Notes: generated by a model from the letters alone, not told the origin. Shown: positions 18,411 to 27,888, counted from the stretch's first letter. The stretch is 64,000 nt of DNA from Neisseria sp. (GCF_030527965.1 NZ_JAUMZU010000010.1:1-64000); one strand, 5' to 3'. Made by a program: numbers and translations.

Positions 18411-18440
18411 AACGGTGTTTCAGCAGTTTCTTAAATAAAG

Positions 18441-18475
18441 GCAATGCCTGTCTGAATTATTCAGGCAGGCATTGC
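18441..18475 (+). terminator. DUS-type hairpin after pcnB
   Basis: GCAATGCCTGTCTGAA and TTCAGGCAGGCATTGC form a 16-bp stem with one G-U and a 3-base loop between pcnB and folK. Confidence 0.7.
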
Positions 18476-18485
18476 TACGGAACAG

Positions 18486-18971
18486 ATGATGAAGCAAACA
18501 GCCGTTATCGCATTAGGCAGTAATCTGCAAAATCCCGAAGAGCAAATTCACAATGCGCTTGCCGCATTGGGCGCACATCCGAAAGTGTGGATTCGGAAAA
18601 CTTCTTCGCTTTATCGCACGGCGCCCGTCGGCTATACCGATCAGCCGGATTTTATCAATGCCGTTTGTATTATCGAAACGGAGCTGGCTGCTGCCGATTT
18701 ATTGGCAACGCTCAATCGGATTGAAGCAGAAGCGGGGCGCGAGCGTGCTTTTCGCAACGCGCCGCGTACTCTGGATTTGGATATCATTGATTATGCGGGT
18801 ATTCAGTCTGATGATCCTCGGCTGACTTTGCCTCATCCGAGAGCGTCGGAACGCGGCTTTGTGATGTGGCCGCTGGCCGAGATTGCTCCGGAGTTTGCCT
18901 TGCCGGGGATGGCGGAAAGTGCGGGGCAAATAGCCGAGCGTTTGGGTAGCGAAGGTTTGATTAAAATATGA
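18486..18971 (+). CDS. folK: Hydroxymethyldihydropterin pyrophosphokinase FolK
   Basis: FolK transfers pyrophosphate from ATP to 6-hydroxymethyl-7,8-dihydropterin in folate synthesis. The 161-residue protein has VIALGSNLQNPE, SSLYRTAPVGYTDQPDFINAV and the signature RTLDLDIIDY with the Mg-binding aspartates, then LPHPRASERGFV. The first two codons are both ATG, so the start could be 18486 or 18489. It is followed by a deoxynucleoside kinase gene about 100 bases later. Confidence 0.95.
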   Translation: MMKQTAVIALGSNLQNPEEQIHNALAALGAHPKVWIRKTSSLYRTAPVGYTDQPDFINAVCIIETELAAADLLATLNRIEAEAGRERAFRNAPRTLDLDIIDYAGIQSDDPRLTLPHPRASERGFVMWPLAEIAPEFALPGMAESAGQIAERLGSEGLIKI

Positions 18972-19068
18972 ATGTCATAAACGGAACGGATATGGTTTTA
19001 ACGGCACTTGCCTAAATTGCCGCGCTTGGCAATAATCGGCCGATGGAAAAATAAAGGAAACAAACCGA

Positions 19069-19716
19069 ATGGATTATCGTTATATTGTTGTAGAAGGCAC
19101 CATAGGCAGTGGAAAATCGGAAGTCAGCCGACGTTTGGCAGAGTATTTCGATGCGCTTTATTTAACTGAAAACCCGGAGCGCAACCCTTTTCTGGAGCAG
19201 TTTTACCTCAATACCACCAATCACGGCTTGGCTACCGAGCTCTATTATCTGATGCGGCGCGCCGAAGCGGTCGACACCATCAACGCGGAAGAAGAAGGCA
19301 ACCGCCGTATCGTGGCGGATTTCCTTTTGGAAAAAGACCAGATATTCGTGCCGGTGGTGTTGAAAGGCAAGGAGCCGGGCAACGAGCAAACTTTATTCTG
19401 GCAGATTAAAAACAAAATCATGCCTGAATTTCCAGTTCCCGATTTGGTGATTTATTTGCAAACTTCGGTTGAAAATACGAAAAAACGCCTGCAAAAACGT
19501 GGAGATAACGTTTTAAATTTCTTCCCTGCGGGGCATTTGAATCAGATTCATGAAGAATACCGCCGTTTTTTCCATCTTTATCAAAACTCTCCGCTGCTGA
19601 TCGCCAATGCCGATGAAATGGATTTTGAAGAAAACGAAGAGCATTTTGAAATGCTTATTCGTGCGATGGGCGATATGAAAGGCAGCCGCCATTATTTAAA
19701 CTTAAGTGAAAAATAA
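19069..19716 (+). CDS. Deoxynucleoside kinase (dGK/dAK family)
   Basis: This 215-residue kinase has a P-loop, VEGTIGSGKS, at residues 8-17, ENPERNPFLEQFY (substrate-binding glutamate region) and a lid with KKRLQKRG. It resembles bacterial deoxyadenosine/deoxyguanosine kinases, which salvage purine deoxynucleosides. Which base it prefers cannot be read from the sequence. The DRS motif typical of the family appears changed (the corresponding region reads IVADFLLEKD). It is followed by a widely spaced uptake-sequence pair. Confidence 0.87.
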   Translation: MDYRYIVVEGTIGSGKSEVSRRLAEYFDALYLTENPERNPFLEQFYLNTTNHGLATELYYLMRRAEAVDTINAEEEGNRRIVADFLLEKDQIFVPVVLKGKEPGNEQTLFWQIKNKIMPEFPVPDLVIYLQTSVENTKKRLQKRGDNVLNFFPAGHLNQIHEEYRRFFHLYQNSPLLIANADEMDFEENEEHFEMLIRAMGDMKGSRHYLNLSEK

Positions 19717-19722
19717 ACCTAA

Positions 19723-19773
19723 TGCCTGTCTGAAAGCACTTGATTTTATGCGGCTGAATTGTTCAGACAGGCA
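19723..19773 (+). terminator. Widely spaced DUS inverted pair after the dNK gene
   Basis: TGCCTGTCTGAA (19723-19734) and TTCAGACAGGCA (19762-19773) are separated by 27 bases. A 12-bp stem is possible, but the long loop makes termination less certain. Confidence 0.5.
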
Positions 19774-19886
19774 TATTTCGTGTTGGTTGGAAACAAGCTT
19801 TTTTTTAAATAGTTTTTTCAAAGAGAAGCCAAATACCTAACGCAAGACAAACCAAAATTGAATTATATTTCGGAATATAAAAATAC

Positions 19887-20681
19887 ATGATTACCGTTAA
19901 TACCTTGCAGAAAATGAAAACCGAAGGCGAGAAAATCGCCATGCTTACCTGCTATGAAGCCAGTTTTGCCGCTTTGATGAACGAAGCGGGTGTAGATGTC
20001 TTGCTGGTGGGCGATTCACTCGGCATGACCGTGCAGGGCCAAACATCGACGCTGCCGGTTACTTTGCGCGATATGTGTTATCACACTGCCGCCGTAGCGC
20101 GGGGCAATCGGAATGCGATGATTGTGGCCGATTTGCCGTTTGGCGCTTATCAGGCCAGCAAAGAACAGGCTTTCGCTGCTTCGGCTGAATTGATGGCGGC
20201 GGGGGCTCATATGGTTAAGCTGGAAGGCGGCGCATGGATGGCGGAAACCACTGGTTTTCTGCAAATGCGCGGAATACCGGTGTGCGCCCATATCGGGCTG
20301 ACGCCGCAGTCGGTGCATGCGTTCGGCGGCTACAAAGTGCAGGGAAAAGGCGATGCAGCGGCGTCGGCACTTTTGCATGATGCCCAAGCGCATAATCAGG
20401 CGGGCGCGGCCATCATTTTGATGGAATGTGTTCCTGCCGAGTTGGGGCGGCTGGTTACCGAACGCGTGTCGTGTCCTACCATCGGCATCGGTGCGGGCTT
20501 GGATTGCGACGGTCAAGTATTGGTTATGCACGACATGCTGGGCGTGTTTCCCGGCAAAACGGCTAAATTCGTGAAAAATTTCATGATTGAACAGACTAGT
20601 ATCCAAGATGCGGTAAAAGCTTATGTTGACGCGGTAAAAAATCAAACTTTCCCCGCTCCGGAACATACGTTTGCATCTTAA
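19887..20681 (+). CDS. panB: 3-methyl-2-oxobutanoate hydroxymethyltransferase PanB
   Basis: PanB makes ketopantoate from 2-oxoisovalerate in pantothenate (coenzyme A) synthesis. The 264-residue protein has [19 protein letters not shown], the metal-binding [40 protein letters not shown] and the catalytic ECVPAEL. A GGAAT site precedes the ATG. Its pathway partner panC lies downstream on the same strand but is separated by two unrelated genes. Confidence 0.96.
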   Translation: MITVNTLQKMKTEGEKIAMLTCYEASFAALMNEAGVDVLLVGDSLGMTVQGQTSTLPVTLRDMCYHTAAVARGNRNAMIVADLPFGAYQASKEQAFAASAELMAAGAHMVKLEGGAWMAETTGFLQMRGIPVCAHIGLTPQSVHAFGGYKVQGKGDAAASALLHDAQAHNQAGAAIILMECVPAELGRLVTERVSCPTIGIGAGLDCDGQVLVMHDMLGVFPGKTAKFVKNFMIEQTSIQDAVKAYVDAVKNQTFPAPEHTFAS

Positions 20682-20699
20682 AAAGAAGGGCGAAACGAT

Positions 20700-21275
20700 A
20701 TGGCAATGAAAAAAATTTTAATCCTGATGATGGCTTCGGGGCTTGCTGCTTGCAACGTGCCGTCGAATGAAACCAAAGGTGCATCGATGGAAATTAAAGT
20801 AGAAGCCAAGGCCGCTTTGGATCAAGGCATTGCCGAATATCAACGGAAAAATTACACGGCTGCATTTCCTTTTTTCCAGCAGGCAGAGCAGTTGGGGCAT
20901 ATGAAGGCCGCCCGTTATATCGGGTTGATGTATCTTAACGGCTACGGCGTGTCAAAAGATTTGACTGAAGCGACAGCCGCATTTTCGCGCGCTGCCGAGA
21001 AAGGTGATATTACCGCCCAATATTGGTTGGGCTGGTCGTATGAAAACGGCAACGGCGTGCCTCGGGATTATGCTAAAGCCCGTTATTGGTACGAACAATC
21101 AGCTATGCGCGGAGATATCATCGCAGCCCCTGCCATTACGGCTTTGGGCAGAATGTATGAAAACGGTATCGGCGTTGCCGCGGATAAGCAAAAAGCCGTT
21201 GCTTATTACCGGCAGGCGGCGGCTGTGGGAGAAGAGCAGGCCAAAAAAGCGCTTGAGCGGTTGGGTACGCCATAA
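20700..21275 (+). CDS. Sel1-repeat lipoprotein
   Basis: This 191-residue predicted lipoprotein has signal ILMMASGLAACNV, with lipid-modified cysteine at about 19, followed by about four Sel1/TPR-like repeats, for example AARYIGLMYLNGYGVSKD, AQYWLGWSYENGNGVPRD and ALGRMYENGIGVAADKQ. Sel1 lipoproteins usually scaffold protein interactions at the envelope. The start may be the second ATG at 20706. It lies 18 bases after panB and is probably co-transcribed with it. The specific role is unknown. Confidence 0.85.
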   Translation: MAMKKILILMMASGLAACNVPSNETKGASMEIKVEAKAALDQGIAEYQRKNYTAAFPFFQQAEQLGHMKAARYIGLMYLNGYGVSKDLTEATAAFSRAAEKGDITAQYWLGWSYENGNGVPRDYAKARYWYEQSAMRGDIIAAPAITALGRMYENGIGVAADKQKAVAYYRQAAAVGEEQAKKALERLGTP

Positions 21276-21333
21276 GGTATCAATGCTGTTTCAGACAGGC
21301 ATTTCAATTACGATAATTTGAAGGAAACCATTT

Positions 21334-22587
21334 ATGAAGCCAACAAGCATGATTACTTCTTTGCTATTGATGGCACTACCTGTTGCGGTTGCCCATGCGG
21401 GCATTAAAAATGTTACTGCATTGAGCGAATCTACACCGTATGGGCAGAAGGTAACCGCCGCCGCAGTGGAATATGATGAACCAATCAACAATTCAACGTT
21501 ATCAACCGACAGCTTTCAAGTCGCCGGGCGTACGGTTACCGGGGTTTATGCAACTGACCGTATTGCGTCTGCCAGTCGTCCTAAGAGTGGAAAAATCGTG
21601 ATGATCAAGTTGTCGCCCGATGATGCTGATGCCGCGCTCACCGTACATGAAGGTCACGACCCTTCGGTAGAAAGAAAGATTAATTTGCAAGTTTCACAGG
21701 TTAAGCCTTTGAAAGCTGCCAAGCAACGAGTCGTTATGCCAGGCAAAGCGCAAAGCAGCCGTATGGTGAATGAAATCGTTGATGATTTCAAACAAGCCGA
21801 GTTTAAAGACCCTGCCAGCGGCGTTACGGTTAAATACAATCTGTTTGTACCGAAAAATTACGATCCGAAAAAGCGTTATCCGTTGGTAATGTTTATTCAT
21901 GATGCGGGCGCTACCAATAGCAATGTACGCAATGCGTTGTTGCAAGGCGACGGTGCAACTTCATTTGCCAGCCCTGAGTTTCAAGCTAAGCATCCGGCTT
22001 TTGTATTGGCGCCTCAATATGATCATACGATTGTGAACGATAATTCCGATGATCCTGTCGACCTTGATCCGACGATTAATCTGATTAAACAACTGGAACG
22101 GCAATATCGCATTGACGACAAGCGTATTTATACAACCGGCCAGAGCGGCGGCGCCATGATGTCGATTGCAATGAATATCAAATATCCTGATTTTTTTGCC
22201 GCCAGCTATATCGTGGCAGGCCAATGGGCGCCTGAAAAAACGGCGCCGATGGCGAAAAACAAACTGTTTATTTTGGTTTCCCAAGATGATGCCAAAGCCT
22301 ATCCGGGTGAAAATGCGATTACCGAGGTGCTGGCCAAACATGGTGCTGATGTTCAGAAAGCTGTGTTTGCGGATGGCAGCAATATCGCACAAATGAACGA
22401 AGAAACCCGCCGGTTGCTTGCTAAAGGCGGCAACGTGCACTATGCGGCCATTCGCTCAGGAACGCTGCCCGATCAGGTGAAGGATCCGAACAGTACCAAT
22501 AAGGGCCAGGCACATGTGGGTACTTGGAAAGTGGCTTATGATATTGCCGCCATACGTGATTGGTTGTTCAGCCAACGTAAACCCTGA
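21334..22587 (+). CDS. Secreted alpha/beta-hydrolase with N-terminal Ig-like domain
   Basis: This 417-residue exported protein has signal peptide MKPTSMITSLLLMALPVAVAHA. The N-terminal ~140 residues look like the Ig-like domain of secreted esterases; the rest is an alpha/beta-hydrolase with the nucleophile elbow TGQSGGA (Ser271) after YNLFVPKNYDP and VMFIHDAGATNSN. The likely acid is in VSQDDAKAY and the histidine in QAHVGTW. This resembles PHB-depolymerase-like and phospholipase/carboxylesterase families. The substrate is unknown. It sits between panB and panC with no link to pantothenate synthesis, perhaps a later insertion. Confidence 0.78.
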   Translation: MKPTSMITSLLLMALPVAVAHAGIKNVTALSESTPYGQKVTAAAVEYDEPINNSTLSTDSFQVAGRTVTGVYATDRIASASRPKSGKIVMIKLSPDDADAALTVHEGHDPSVERKINLQVSQVKPLKAAKQRVVMPGKAQSSRMVNEIVDDFKQAEFKDPASGVTVKYNLFVPKNYDPKKRYPLVMFIHDAGATNSNVRNALLQGDGATSFASPEFQAKHPAFVLAPQYDHTIVNDNSDDPVDLDPTINLIKQLERQYRIDDKRIYTTGQSGGAMMSIAMNIKYPDFFAASYIVAGQWAPEKTAPMAKNKLFILVSQDDAKAYPGENAITEVLAKHGADVQKAVFADGSNIAQMNEETRRLLAKGGNVHYAAIRSGTLPDQVKDPNSTNKGQAHVGTWKVAYDIAAIRDWLFSQRKP

Positions 22588-22600
22588 TGCCTGTCTGAAA

Positions 22601-22626
22601 CCATGCTTGTGTTTAAGCAAGCATGG
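22601..22626 (+). terminator. Hairpin before panC
   Basis: CCATGCTTG and CAAGCATGG form a 9-bp stem with an 8-base loop right after the esterase stop and its uptake sequence, followed by ATTGTTTAATTT. It may be a weak terminator, and it overlaps the alternative panC start at 22623, which argues against that start. Confidence 0.45.
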
Positions 22627-22652
22627 ATTGTTTAATTTATGAAAGTATTAAT

Positions 22653-23489
22653 GTGAAAATTATCCATACAATCAAAGAATTAAGGGAATGGCGCAAAGAG
22701 GCAGGGCTTGTGGCGTTTGTACCGACCATGGGCAATTTGCACGAGGGGCATCTGGCTTTGGTGCGGGAGGCCAAAAAATATGCCGATCAAATCGTAGTCA
22801 GCATTTTTGTGAACCGTTTGCAGTTTGGGCAAGGCGAAGATTTTGATCAGTATCCGCGCACCTTGCAACAAGATGCCACCAAGCTGGAAGGCGAGGGCGT
22901 GGCTGTTATATTTGCGCCCGACGAACGGGAATTGTACCCGCGCGTTCAGCAACAATATAATGTGGAGCCGCCGAATCTGCAAAACGAATTGTGTGGAATG
23001 TTTAGACCCGGGCATTTTCGCGGCGTAGCTACCGTTGTTACGAAATTATTCAATATCGTTGAGCCTGACGTAGCCTGTTTCGGTAAAAAAGATTACCAGC
23101 AACTGACCATTATTCAAGGCTTGGTTGATGATTTGAATATGGATATCCGAATCGTTCCGGTCGACACGGGGCGGGCTGCCGACGGGTTGGCACTGTCAAG
23201 TCGCAATCAATATCTGAGCCAGGCCGAGCGCTTAGAAGCGCCGAGGTTATATCGGGAATTGATTACAATGGCTCAAGCCATCGAAAGCGGCGATGTCGAT
23301 TATGCGGGATTAGAAAATGTCGCCAAACAACATTTGCATGATGCAGGCTGGGCGATCGACTATGTGGAAGTTCGCCATGCCGGTAACCTGCAAGTGGCTC
23401 ATGCCGGCGACAAGCATATTGTCATTGTTGCGGCGGCCCGTTTAGGCAATACTCGTTTAATCGACAATATCGAAGTAAGTCTAGACTGA
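22653..23489 (+). CDS. panC: Pantothenate synthetase PanC
   Basis: PanC joins pantoate and beta-alanine using ATP. The protein starting at this GTG has 278 residues, the normal length, and begins [12 protein letters not shown]. Motifs are [15 protein letters not shown] (HIGH-type), [38 protein letters not shown] and LSSRNQYL. Note RLQFGQ where many homologues have PTQFGP. The earlier ATG at 22623 would add 10 unrelated residues and lies in a hairpin. A strong uptake-sequence hairpin follows the gene. Confidence 0.95.
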   Translation: MKIIHTIKELREWRKEAGLVAFVPTMGNLHEGHLALVREAKKYADQIVVSIFVNRLQFGQGEDFDQYPRTLQQDATKLEGEGVAVIFAPDERELYPRVQQQYNVEPPNLQNELCGMFRPGHFRGVATVVTKLFNIVEPDVACFGKKDYQQLTIIQGLVDDLNMDIRIVPVDTGRAADGLALSSRNQYLSQAERLEAPRLYRELITMAQAIESGDVDYAGLENVAKQHLHDAGWAIDYVEVRHAGNLQVAHAGDKHIVIVAAARLGNTRLIDNIEVSLD

Positions 23490-23516
23490 TACGTATAGCG
23501 ATTTGCCGGATTACAA

Positions 23517-23556
23517 ACAATGCCTGTCTGAAAACCTCTTTTCAGACAGGCATTGT
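23517..23556. terminator. Bidirectional DUS-pair terminator
   Basis: ACAATGCCTGTCTGAAAA and its complement form an 18-bp perfect stem with a 4-base loop between the convergent panC and YafS-like genes. Confidence 0.85.
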
Positions 23557-23581
23557 TCAATTTTTAAAACAGTTTTTGATA

Positions 23582-24271
23582 TCAGCCACATTTTACTCTT
23601 GCCGGAGTCAGCGCCATGATTTCCTCCGTCGACTGGTTTTGTTCCGTTTGTGTTAAAAGATGCACACCTGCTTGTCGTTTGGTCAGCACTAATCCGTATA
23701 CTGCCGCCGCATGCGGCCACCAGCGATCGCCTGCCGCTTCCATAAAGCCCAACAAATGCAGTGCCGATTTATTCTGCACCATAGGCCGATATGCCATAAA
23801 TCGTCCGCTTTCGATTGAAAAACCCAGGTTGTGAACGCTTTTTTTCAAGCGCGGCAATGGTATACATTTATTTTTCAGAGGATAATATTTTTTGTTAAAA
23901 CAACGGCTAAACCTCAAAATGGAATGCGGGTTTAATCCGGTCAGCACCAAACGACCTTCAGGTTTTAATGCTCTGTATGCCTCGGCCAAAGCTAAAGTAT
24001 ATGCATCACAAAACTCCAACACATGCGGCATGAGCAGCAAGTCTAACGAACCGGTCATCCAAGCGGAATATTCTGCTCGCATTTTGAAATCATATTCGCA
24101 GCGGATAACTTGATGGCCGCCAAGCAAAGCCCATTCCGGCATCCCCATCTGTACCGTCGTGCCAAAGGCATAACGCGAAGCAGAATGATTGAAGAAACTT
24201 TCTTCCTGCTGCTGCACGTAATGTCCCAGTAATGTTTCATCAAACCAACAACTCAGATTGTTGCGATTCAT
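23582..24271 (-). CDS. YafS-like methyltransferase-fold protein
   Basis: This 229-residue protein matches the C-terminal part of class I SAM methyltransferases: LDLLLMPHVLEFCD, then EAYRALKPEGRLVLTGLNPHS. The region where the glycine-rich SAM motif I should lie (about 35-55, YAFGTTVQMGMPEWALLGG) lacks the usual GxGxG. E. coli yafS, of similar pattern, is in the mltD-gloB-yafS-rnhA region, and here the gene is divergent from mltD, which supports homology. Function is unknown; it could be a methyltransferase with an atypical cofactor site or a pseudoenzyme. Confidence 0.78.
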   Translation of the reverse strand: MNRNNLSCWFDETLLGHYVQQQEESFFNHSASRYAFGTTVQMGMPEWALLGGHQVIRCEYDFKMRAEYSAWMTGSLDLLLMPHVLEFCDAYTLALAEAYRALKPEGRLVLTGLNPHSILRFSRCFNKKYYPLKNKCIPLPRLKKSVHNLGFSIESGRFMAYRPMVQNKSALHLLGFMEAAGDRWWPHAAAVYGLVLTKRQAGVHLLTQTEQNQSTEEIMALTPARVKCG

Positions 24272-24555
24272 ATCCTTAAATCCGTTATCGTTTAAGAAAC
24301 GTTGGTCAATTTACAGGCGGCTTTTAAACATTTTCCAAATGCAAATAAAAATGCCAAACTAAGTTTGAAAGGAATGAACCGCCATAATGTCAATTGATAA
24401 CGCACCTTGATATTCGCGAAATAAAACACGCATCATACCAATGAAGCAGGCATTTCAAAATAAAACATGCAAACCTTTTCCTACACGACCTAGTTTTTTC
24501 AAACGACATTTGCCAGATAATCTCTTGAAAAATGAAATTAATTTCCCCGTAAAAC
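24272..24555. other. AT-rich intergenic region between YafS-like gene and mltD promoter
   Basis: This 284-base stretch between divergent genes holds no convincing gene, no uptake sequence and no strong hairpin. It presumably contains the promoter of the minus-strand gene. Confidence 0.5.
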
Positions 24556-24584
24556 TTGACGCCTACCAACAAACCCAATACTAT
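24556..24584 (+). promoter_or_regulatory. mltD promoter
   Basis: TTGACG (24556-24561), a 17-base spacer and TACTAT (24579-24584) form a good sigma-70 promoter. Initiation near 24591 gives a leader of about 30 bases before the ATG at 24622. Confidence 0.7.
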
Positions 24585-24621
24585 CTATAAAGTTCTAACC
24601 ATTATACATATACAGAAAATC

Positions 24622-26769
24622 ATGGCGTCATTAAAAACGATTTCTTTAGCCGTAGCAGGTTTGTCCGTATCCGCAGCTTCTCATGCCCAAACATTCTCCG
24701 GTTACTCGCCAGACCAGGTCGGTATGGCGATGATGCGTTTAAGCGCCTCTCCTTTAGATCATAATAAGAAAACACCTCTAAAATCAGGCAGTATTTGGGC
24801 GAAATTGCGCAAAGACTTCCGTATGGGCGAAGTCAATCCGGAATTGGTGCGCAATCATGAGAGCCGTTTTAGTTCCAGCTCCGCTTATTTCGCCCGCACC
24901 GTTGAGCGCAGTAAGCCTTATATGTCTTATATCGCCGGTGAAGTTGAAAAACGTAATATGCCGGCCGAAATTGCTTTATTACCTTTTATCGAGAGCGCTT
25001 ACGTCAATAAAGCCAAGTCTCATGTTGGTGCCTCCGGCTTATGGCAATTTATGCCTTCCACCGGCCGACATTACGGTTTGGAACAAACCTCTCTTTATGA
25101 TGGCCGTCATGATGTAGAGGCTGCTACAGACGCCGCACTTAACTATCTACAATATCTGCACGGACTATTTGGCGATTGGTCGCTTGCCTTGGCCGCATAC
25201 AACTGGGGTGAAGGCAACGTGAGCCGTGCGGTCAATCGAGCTCGTGCCCAAGGACTGGAGCCGGTATACGAAAACCTGCGCATGCCAAATGAAACGCGCA
25301 ATTACGTGCCGAAATTGATGGCTGTGCGCAATATCGTGCGAGACCCTCAATATTACGGTATCAACCTTGCTGAAATCGATAGCAAACCTTATTTCAAAGC
25401 CGTTACGCTTGATCAGCCTATTGATATTTCTGCCGCCGCACGCTTGGCCGATATTAGCGAAAGTGAGTTTCTCGCTTTGAATCCTGCCTTTAAAGCACCG
25501 GTATTTGTTCCTAATCAGAAGCGTAAAATGTTGTTGCCGGTTACTGCGGTAGCAACCTTTGAAAAAAATTATAAAAAAGCAGATAAAGCAACCTTATTGT
25601 CATGGGACGTTTATAAAACTCAGGATGCAACGAGCCTAGCCAGTATTGCTGCTGAAACAGGAACCAGCTTAAGCGAACTGAAGCGTTTGAACGGCTTGAA
25701 AGGTAGCTCTGTACAAGGCGGGTATAGCCTTCTGGTGGCCAAGAATGGTGGCGGTAACAGTAGCTATATCGACTTTGCCAGTATCGATAAAGACCTTGAC
25801 CCGGGTAATAACAAAATGCAGACGGTCGAACCGATGTCAAAACCGGTTGATGTTCGTATTTTGGCCGATGCGAAACCTGTAATGCCCAAACCGGTTGTAG
25901 TGCAGACTGTTGCCACCAGAGCAACAGAATCTGCGCCGGCAGCTATCCCAGCCCCAGCACAACAGGCATTCGTAGCCACTCGGGCTAAACAAACTGAAAC
26001 AACGCCTGTTTATGTTACAACCACCCAGAAACCGGTAGTTCAGGCTCAACCCACCGCTGTTGCTATTAACCAACCTTTATCTTTACCGACAGAGGCCGAG
26101 GCAAAACCTTCGATTCCGCAAAATCTGACTTCTAACGCTCAAGCCGAAGCTGCAAAACCGATAACCGAAGCAGCCGTTACTCAGCCGCAAGAAATTCTTA
26201 CTGCACAAACAAACAAAGCACTGGAATCCGCTCCGGCGACTCAGGATGCAGTTTCTGTGGCAGCAGCCGAAGCAGGGCAATCTAAAGATGAATTGCAACT
26301 CTTGGCAGAGCAAAGCAGCGCTGCGGAAAGTATCCGCAGTGCGCTTGTTCGTTATGAAGAAGACGAAGCCCGTGCGGCGAAGGCTCGTTTGGCTTTGGCT
26401 AAGCAGCAAGAGCGCACCCAAGCCCGTTTGGCTCGTGCACAACAACAGATGCTGGCTGCAGGAACGCATCGTGTAACGGACGGAGATACTATGTATAATA
26501 TTTCCCAACGTTACAACATTAGCGTTGCGGATTTGGCCACCATTAATAATATTCGTGGTAACAACATCCAAAAAGGACAGGTGTTGAAAGTGGTGCTTGA
26601 TGGAAACGGCTCGCAAAATTTCCATTCGGTGTCTTACACCGTACGCAAAGGCGATACGTTGAATACCATTGCCAACCGGTTTAACGTAGATATTAACGAT
26701 ATCCGGCGTTGGAATCGGAATACCCGAACGGTGACACCGGGGCAGAGAATCAATCTGATTGGTATTTAA
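24622..26769 (+). CDS. mltD: Membrane-bound lytic transglycosylase MltD with LysM domains
   Basis: MltD cleaves peptidoglycan glycan strands to 1,6-anhydromuropeptides. The 715-residue protein starts with a signal peptide (ISLAVAGLSVSAASHA). The catalytic SLT domain follows, with Glu124 in LLPFIESAYVN, then SGLWQFMPSTGRHYGL and ALAAYNWGEGNV. A degenerate LysM lies near 330-380, a long Ala/Pro/Thr/Gln-rich linker follows, and two clear LysM domains (DGDTMYNISQRYN and KGDTLNTIANRFN) end the protein. It is much longer than E. coli MltD (452) because of the linker. The start at 24622 is chosen because the upstream ATG at 24556 overlaps the promoter. Confidence 0.93.
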   Translation: MASLKTISLAVAGLSVSAASHAQTFSGYSPDQVGMAMMRLSASPLDHNKKTPLKSGSIWAKLRKDFRMGEVNPELVRNHESRFSSSSAYFARTVERSKPYMSYIAGEVEKRNMPAEIALLPFIESAYVNKAKSHVGASGLWQFMPSTGRHYGLEQTSLYDGRHDVEAATDAALNYLQYLHGLFGDWSLALAAYNWGEGNVSRAVNRARAQGLEPVYENLRMPNETRNYVPKLMAVRNIVRDPQYYGINLAEIDSKPYFKAVTLDQPIDISAAARLADISESEFLALNPAFKAPVFVPNQKRKMLLPVTAVATFEKNYKKADKATLLSWDVYKTQDATSLASIAAETGTSLSELKRLNGLKGSSVQGGYSLLVAKNGGGNSSYIDFASIDKDLDPGNNKMQTVEPMSKPVDVRILADAKPVMPKPVVVQTVATRATESAPAAIPAPAQQAFVATRAKQTETTPVYVTTTQKPVVQAQPTAVAINQPLSLPTEAEAKPSIPQNLTSNAQAEAAKPITEAAVTQPQEILTAQTNKALESAPATQDAVSVAAAEAGQSKDELQLLAEQSSAAESIRSALVRYEEDEARAAKARLALAKQQERTQARLARAQQQMLAAGTHRVTDGDTMYNISQRYNISVADLATINNIRGNNIQKGQVLKVVLDGNGSQNFHSVSYTVRKGDTLNTIANRFNVDINDIRRWNRNTRTVTPGQRINLIGI

Positions 26770-26783
26770 TCAATCTCAATTAT

Positions 26784-26821
26784 AAAATGCCTGTCTGAAA
26801 ATGTTTTCAGACAGGCATTTT
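26784..26821 (+). terminator. DUS-pair terminator after mltD
   Basis: AAAATGCCTGTCTGAAAA and its exact complement form an 18-bp stem with a 2-base centre, ending in a T-run. It is among the most perfect palindromes of the window. Confidence 0.85.
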
Positions 26822-26901
26822 ATTTGACTATTTGCTTTTCTCTACAATAAAACATTAATTCGGTATGATTGACGAGGTTCATCAAAATAAATGGGTGATT
26901 T

Positions 26902-27531
26902 ATGGATTTGGATGCTAAAGCTTTATTAAAAACATTGGGTAAACAAGCCAAAGAGGAGGCTTCGGTTCGGACCGAACAAGAAAAAAAGGCGGCAAGGCAG
27001 CTTGAAGAAGACGTTGATTTTAAAAAAGCGATGCAGGATGCCAAGCCGTTGAAAAATCAAAATCGCTATATTGAGCCTAGGGATACTTCTCCTATCAAGC
27101 CTCGAAAACAACATGACACGGGGCTGGAGGAACAAGATTATTTTTATGTAGGAGAAGGCCAATGGCAGAATATTCCCGCTGTTTTCAGTAAAAACGGGCG
27201 TGGACAACAAGATATAAAGCGATTGCAGAGAGGAGAATATCCCGTAGTTGCAGATGTCGATTTGCACGGCTACACACAAGAAGAAGCGCAACAAGTGTTA
27301 AACGAATTTATTGAATTCACACAACAAAGAGGCGTGTGCGGCGAAATTATTCACGGAAGTGGTTTGGGTTCTTCAGGTTATCAACCAGTTTTAAAAAATC
27401 TGGTGCGTCGCTGGCTAATGCAACACCCGGATGTTTTGGCTTACGTCGAACCGCATAAAAACAATGACGGAGCGGTCAGGATTTTGTTGAAACGCAAATG
27501 GCAGTGCGGTGCAGGAGACAAGAAAAAATGA
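26902..27531 (+). CDS. Smr domain protein
   Basis: This 209-residue protein has a charged, lysine/glutamate-rich N-terminal region, probably helical, and a C-terminal Smr domain with the motifs DVDLHGYTQEEA and IIHGSGLGSSG. Stand-alone Smr proteins such as E. coli SmrA/SmrB are endonucleases; SmrB cuts mRNA at collided ribosomes, while SmrA cleaves DNA and RNA in vitro. The DLHGYT and HGSGLGS motifs are intact, so nuclease activity is plausible. No operon partner is seen. Confidence 0.87.
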   Translation: MDLDAKALLKTLGKQAKEEASVRTEQEKKAARQLEEDVDFKKAMQDAKPLKNQNRYIEPRDTSPIKPRKQHDTGLEEQDYFYVGEGQWQNIPAVFSKNGRGQQDIKRLQRGEYPVVADVDLHGYTQEEAQQVLNEFIEFTQQRGVCGEIIHGSGLGSSGYQPVLKNLVRRWLMQHPDVLAYVEPHKNNDGAVRILLKRKWQCGAGDKKK

Positions 27532-27888
27532 AAGGTTATTTTTAAATTTTTTAACATTGCCGCTTTCTAAATAAATTGTAGAGAATCGATTCGTTTTTGA
27601 TTGTCGTATGCGTTTTTCTTGTTCGGTTTTTCCGAAAAAATATATTCTTTCACTCAAAATCGAATATTTAAGAAAACACTTTTCAATCGATTCCATTAAC
27701 ATCGGTTAGGAAAATAATATCGGGTTTGCCAGTGCGTGAGATTGCTGCTAGCATTAGCGAGGAAGCTGGTAGTTATTGATAAAGCGATGGAATTGCTTGA
27801 TTCTGTTTGCTTTGAGTTGTAAGTTGTCAACCGATTGTTTTATATATTCTTTATACAAATTTAATGTTTGCTTTGTATTGTTAAGGTC
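27532..27888. other. AT-rich region upstream of aceE
   Basis: This 357-base stretch after the Smr gene is AT-rich and has no uptake sequence. It contains a small TTCGG/CCGAA hairpin around 27625-27640 and two AATCGATT palindromes roughly 100 bases apart. A 73-codon minus-strand reading frame here looks spurious. No gene is supported; regulatory sites for the PDH operon are possible but not identifiable by eye. Confidence 0.45.

Noticed and set aside
24390-24578. 62-codon minus-strand reading frame between the YafS-like gene and mltD
   Set aside because: It covers the mltD promoter and has no recognisable features; AT-rich intergenic chance frame.
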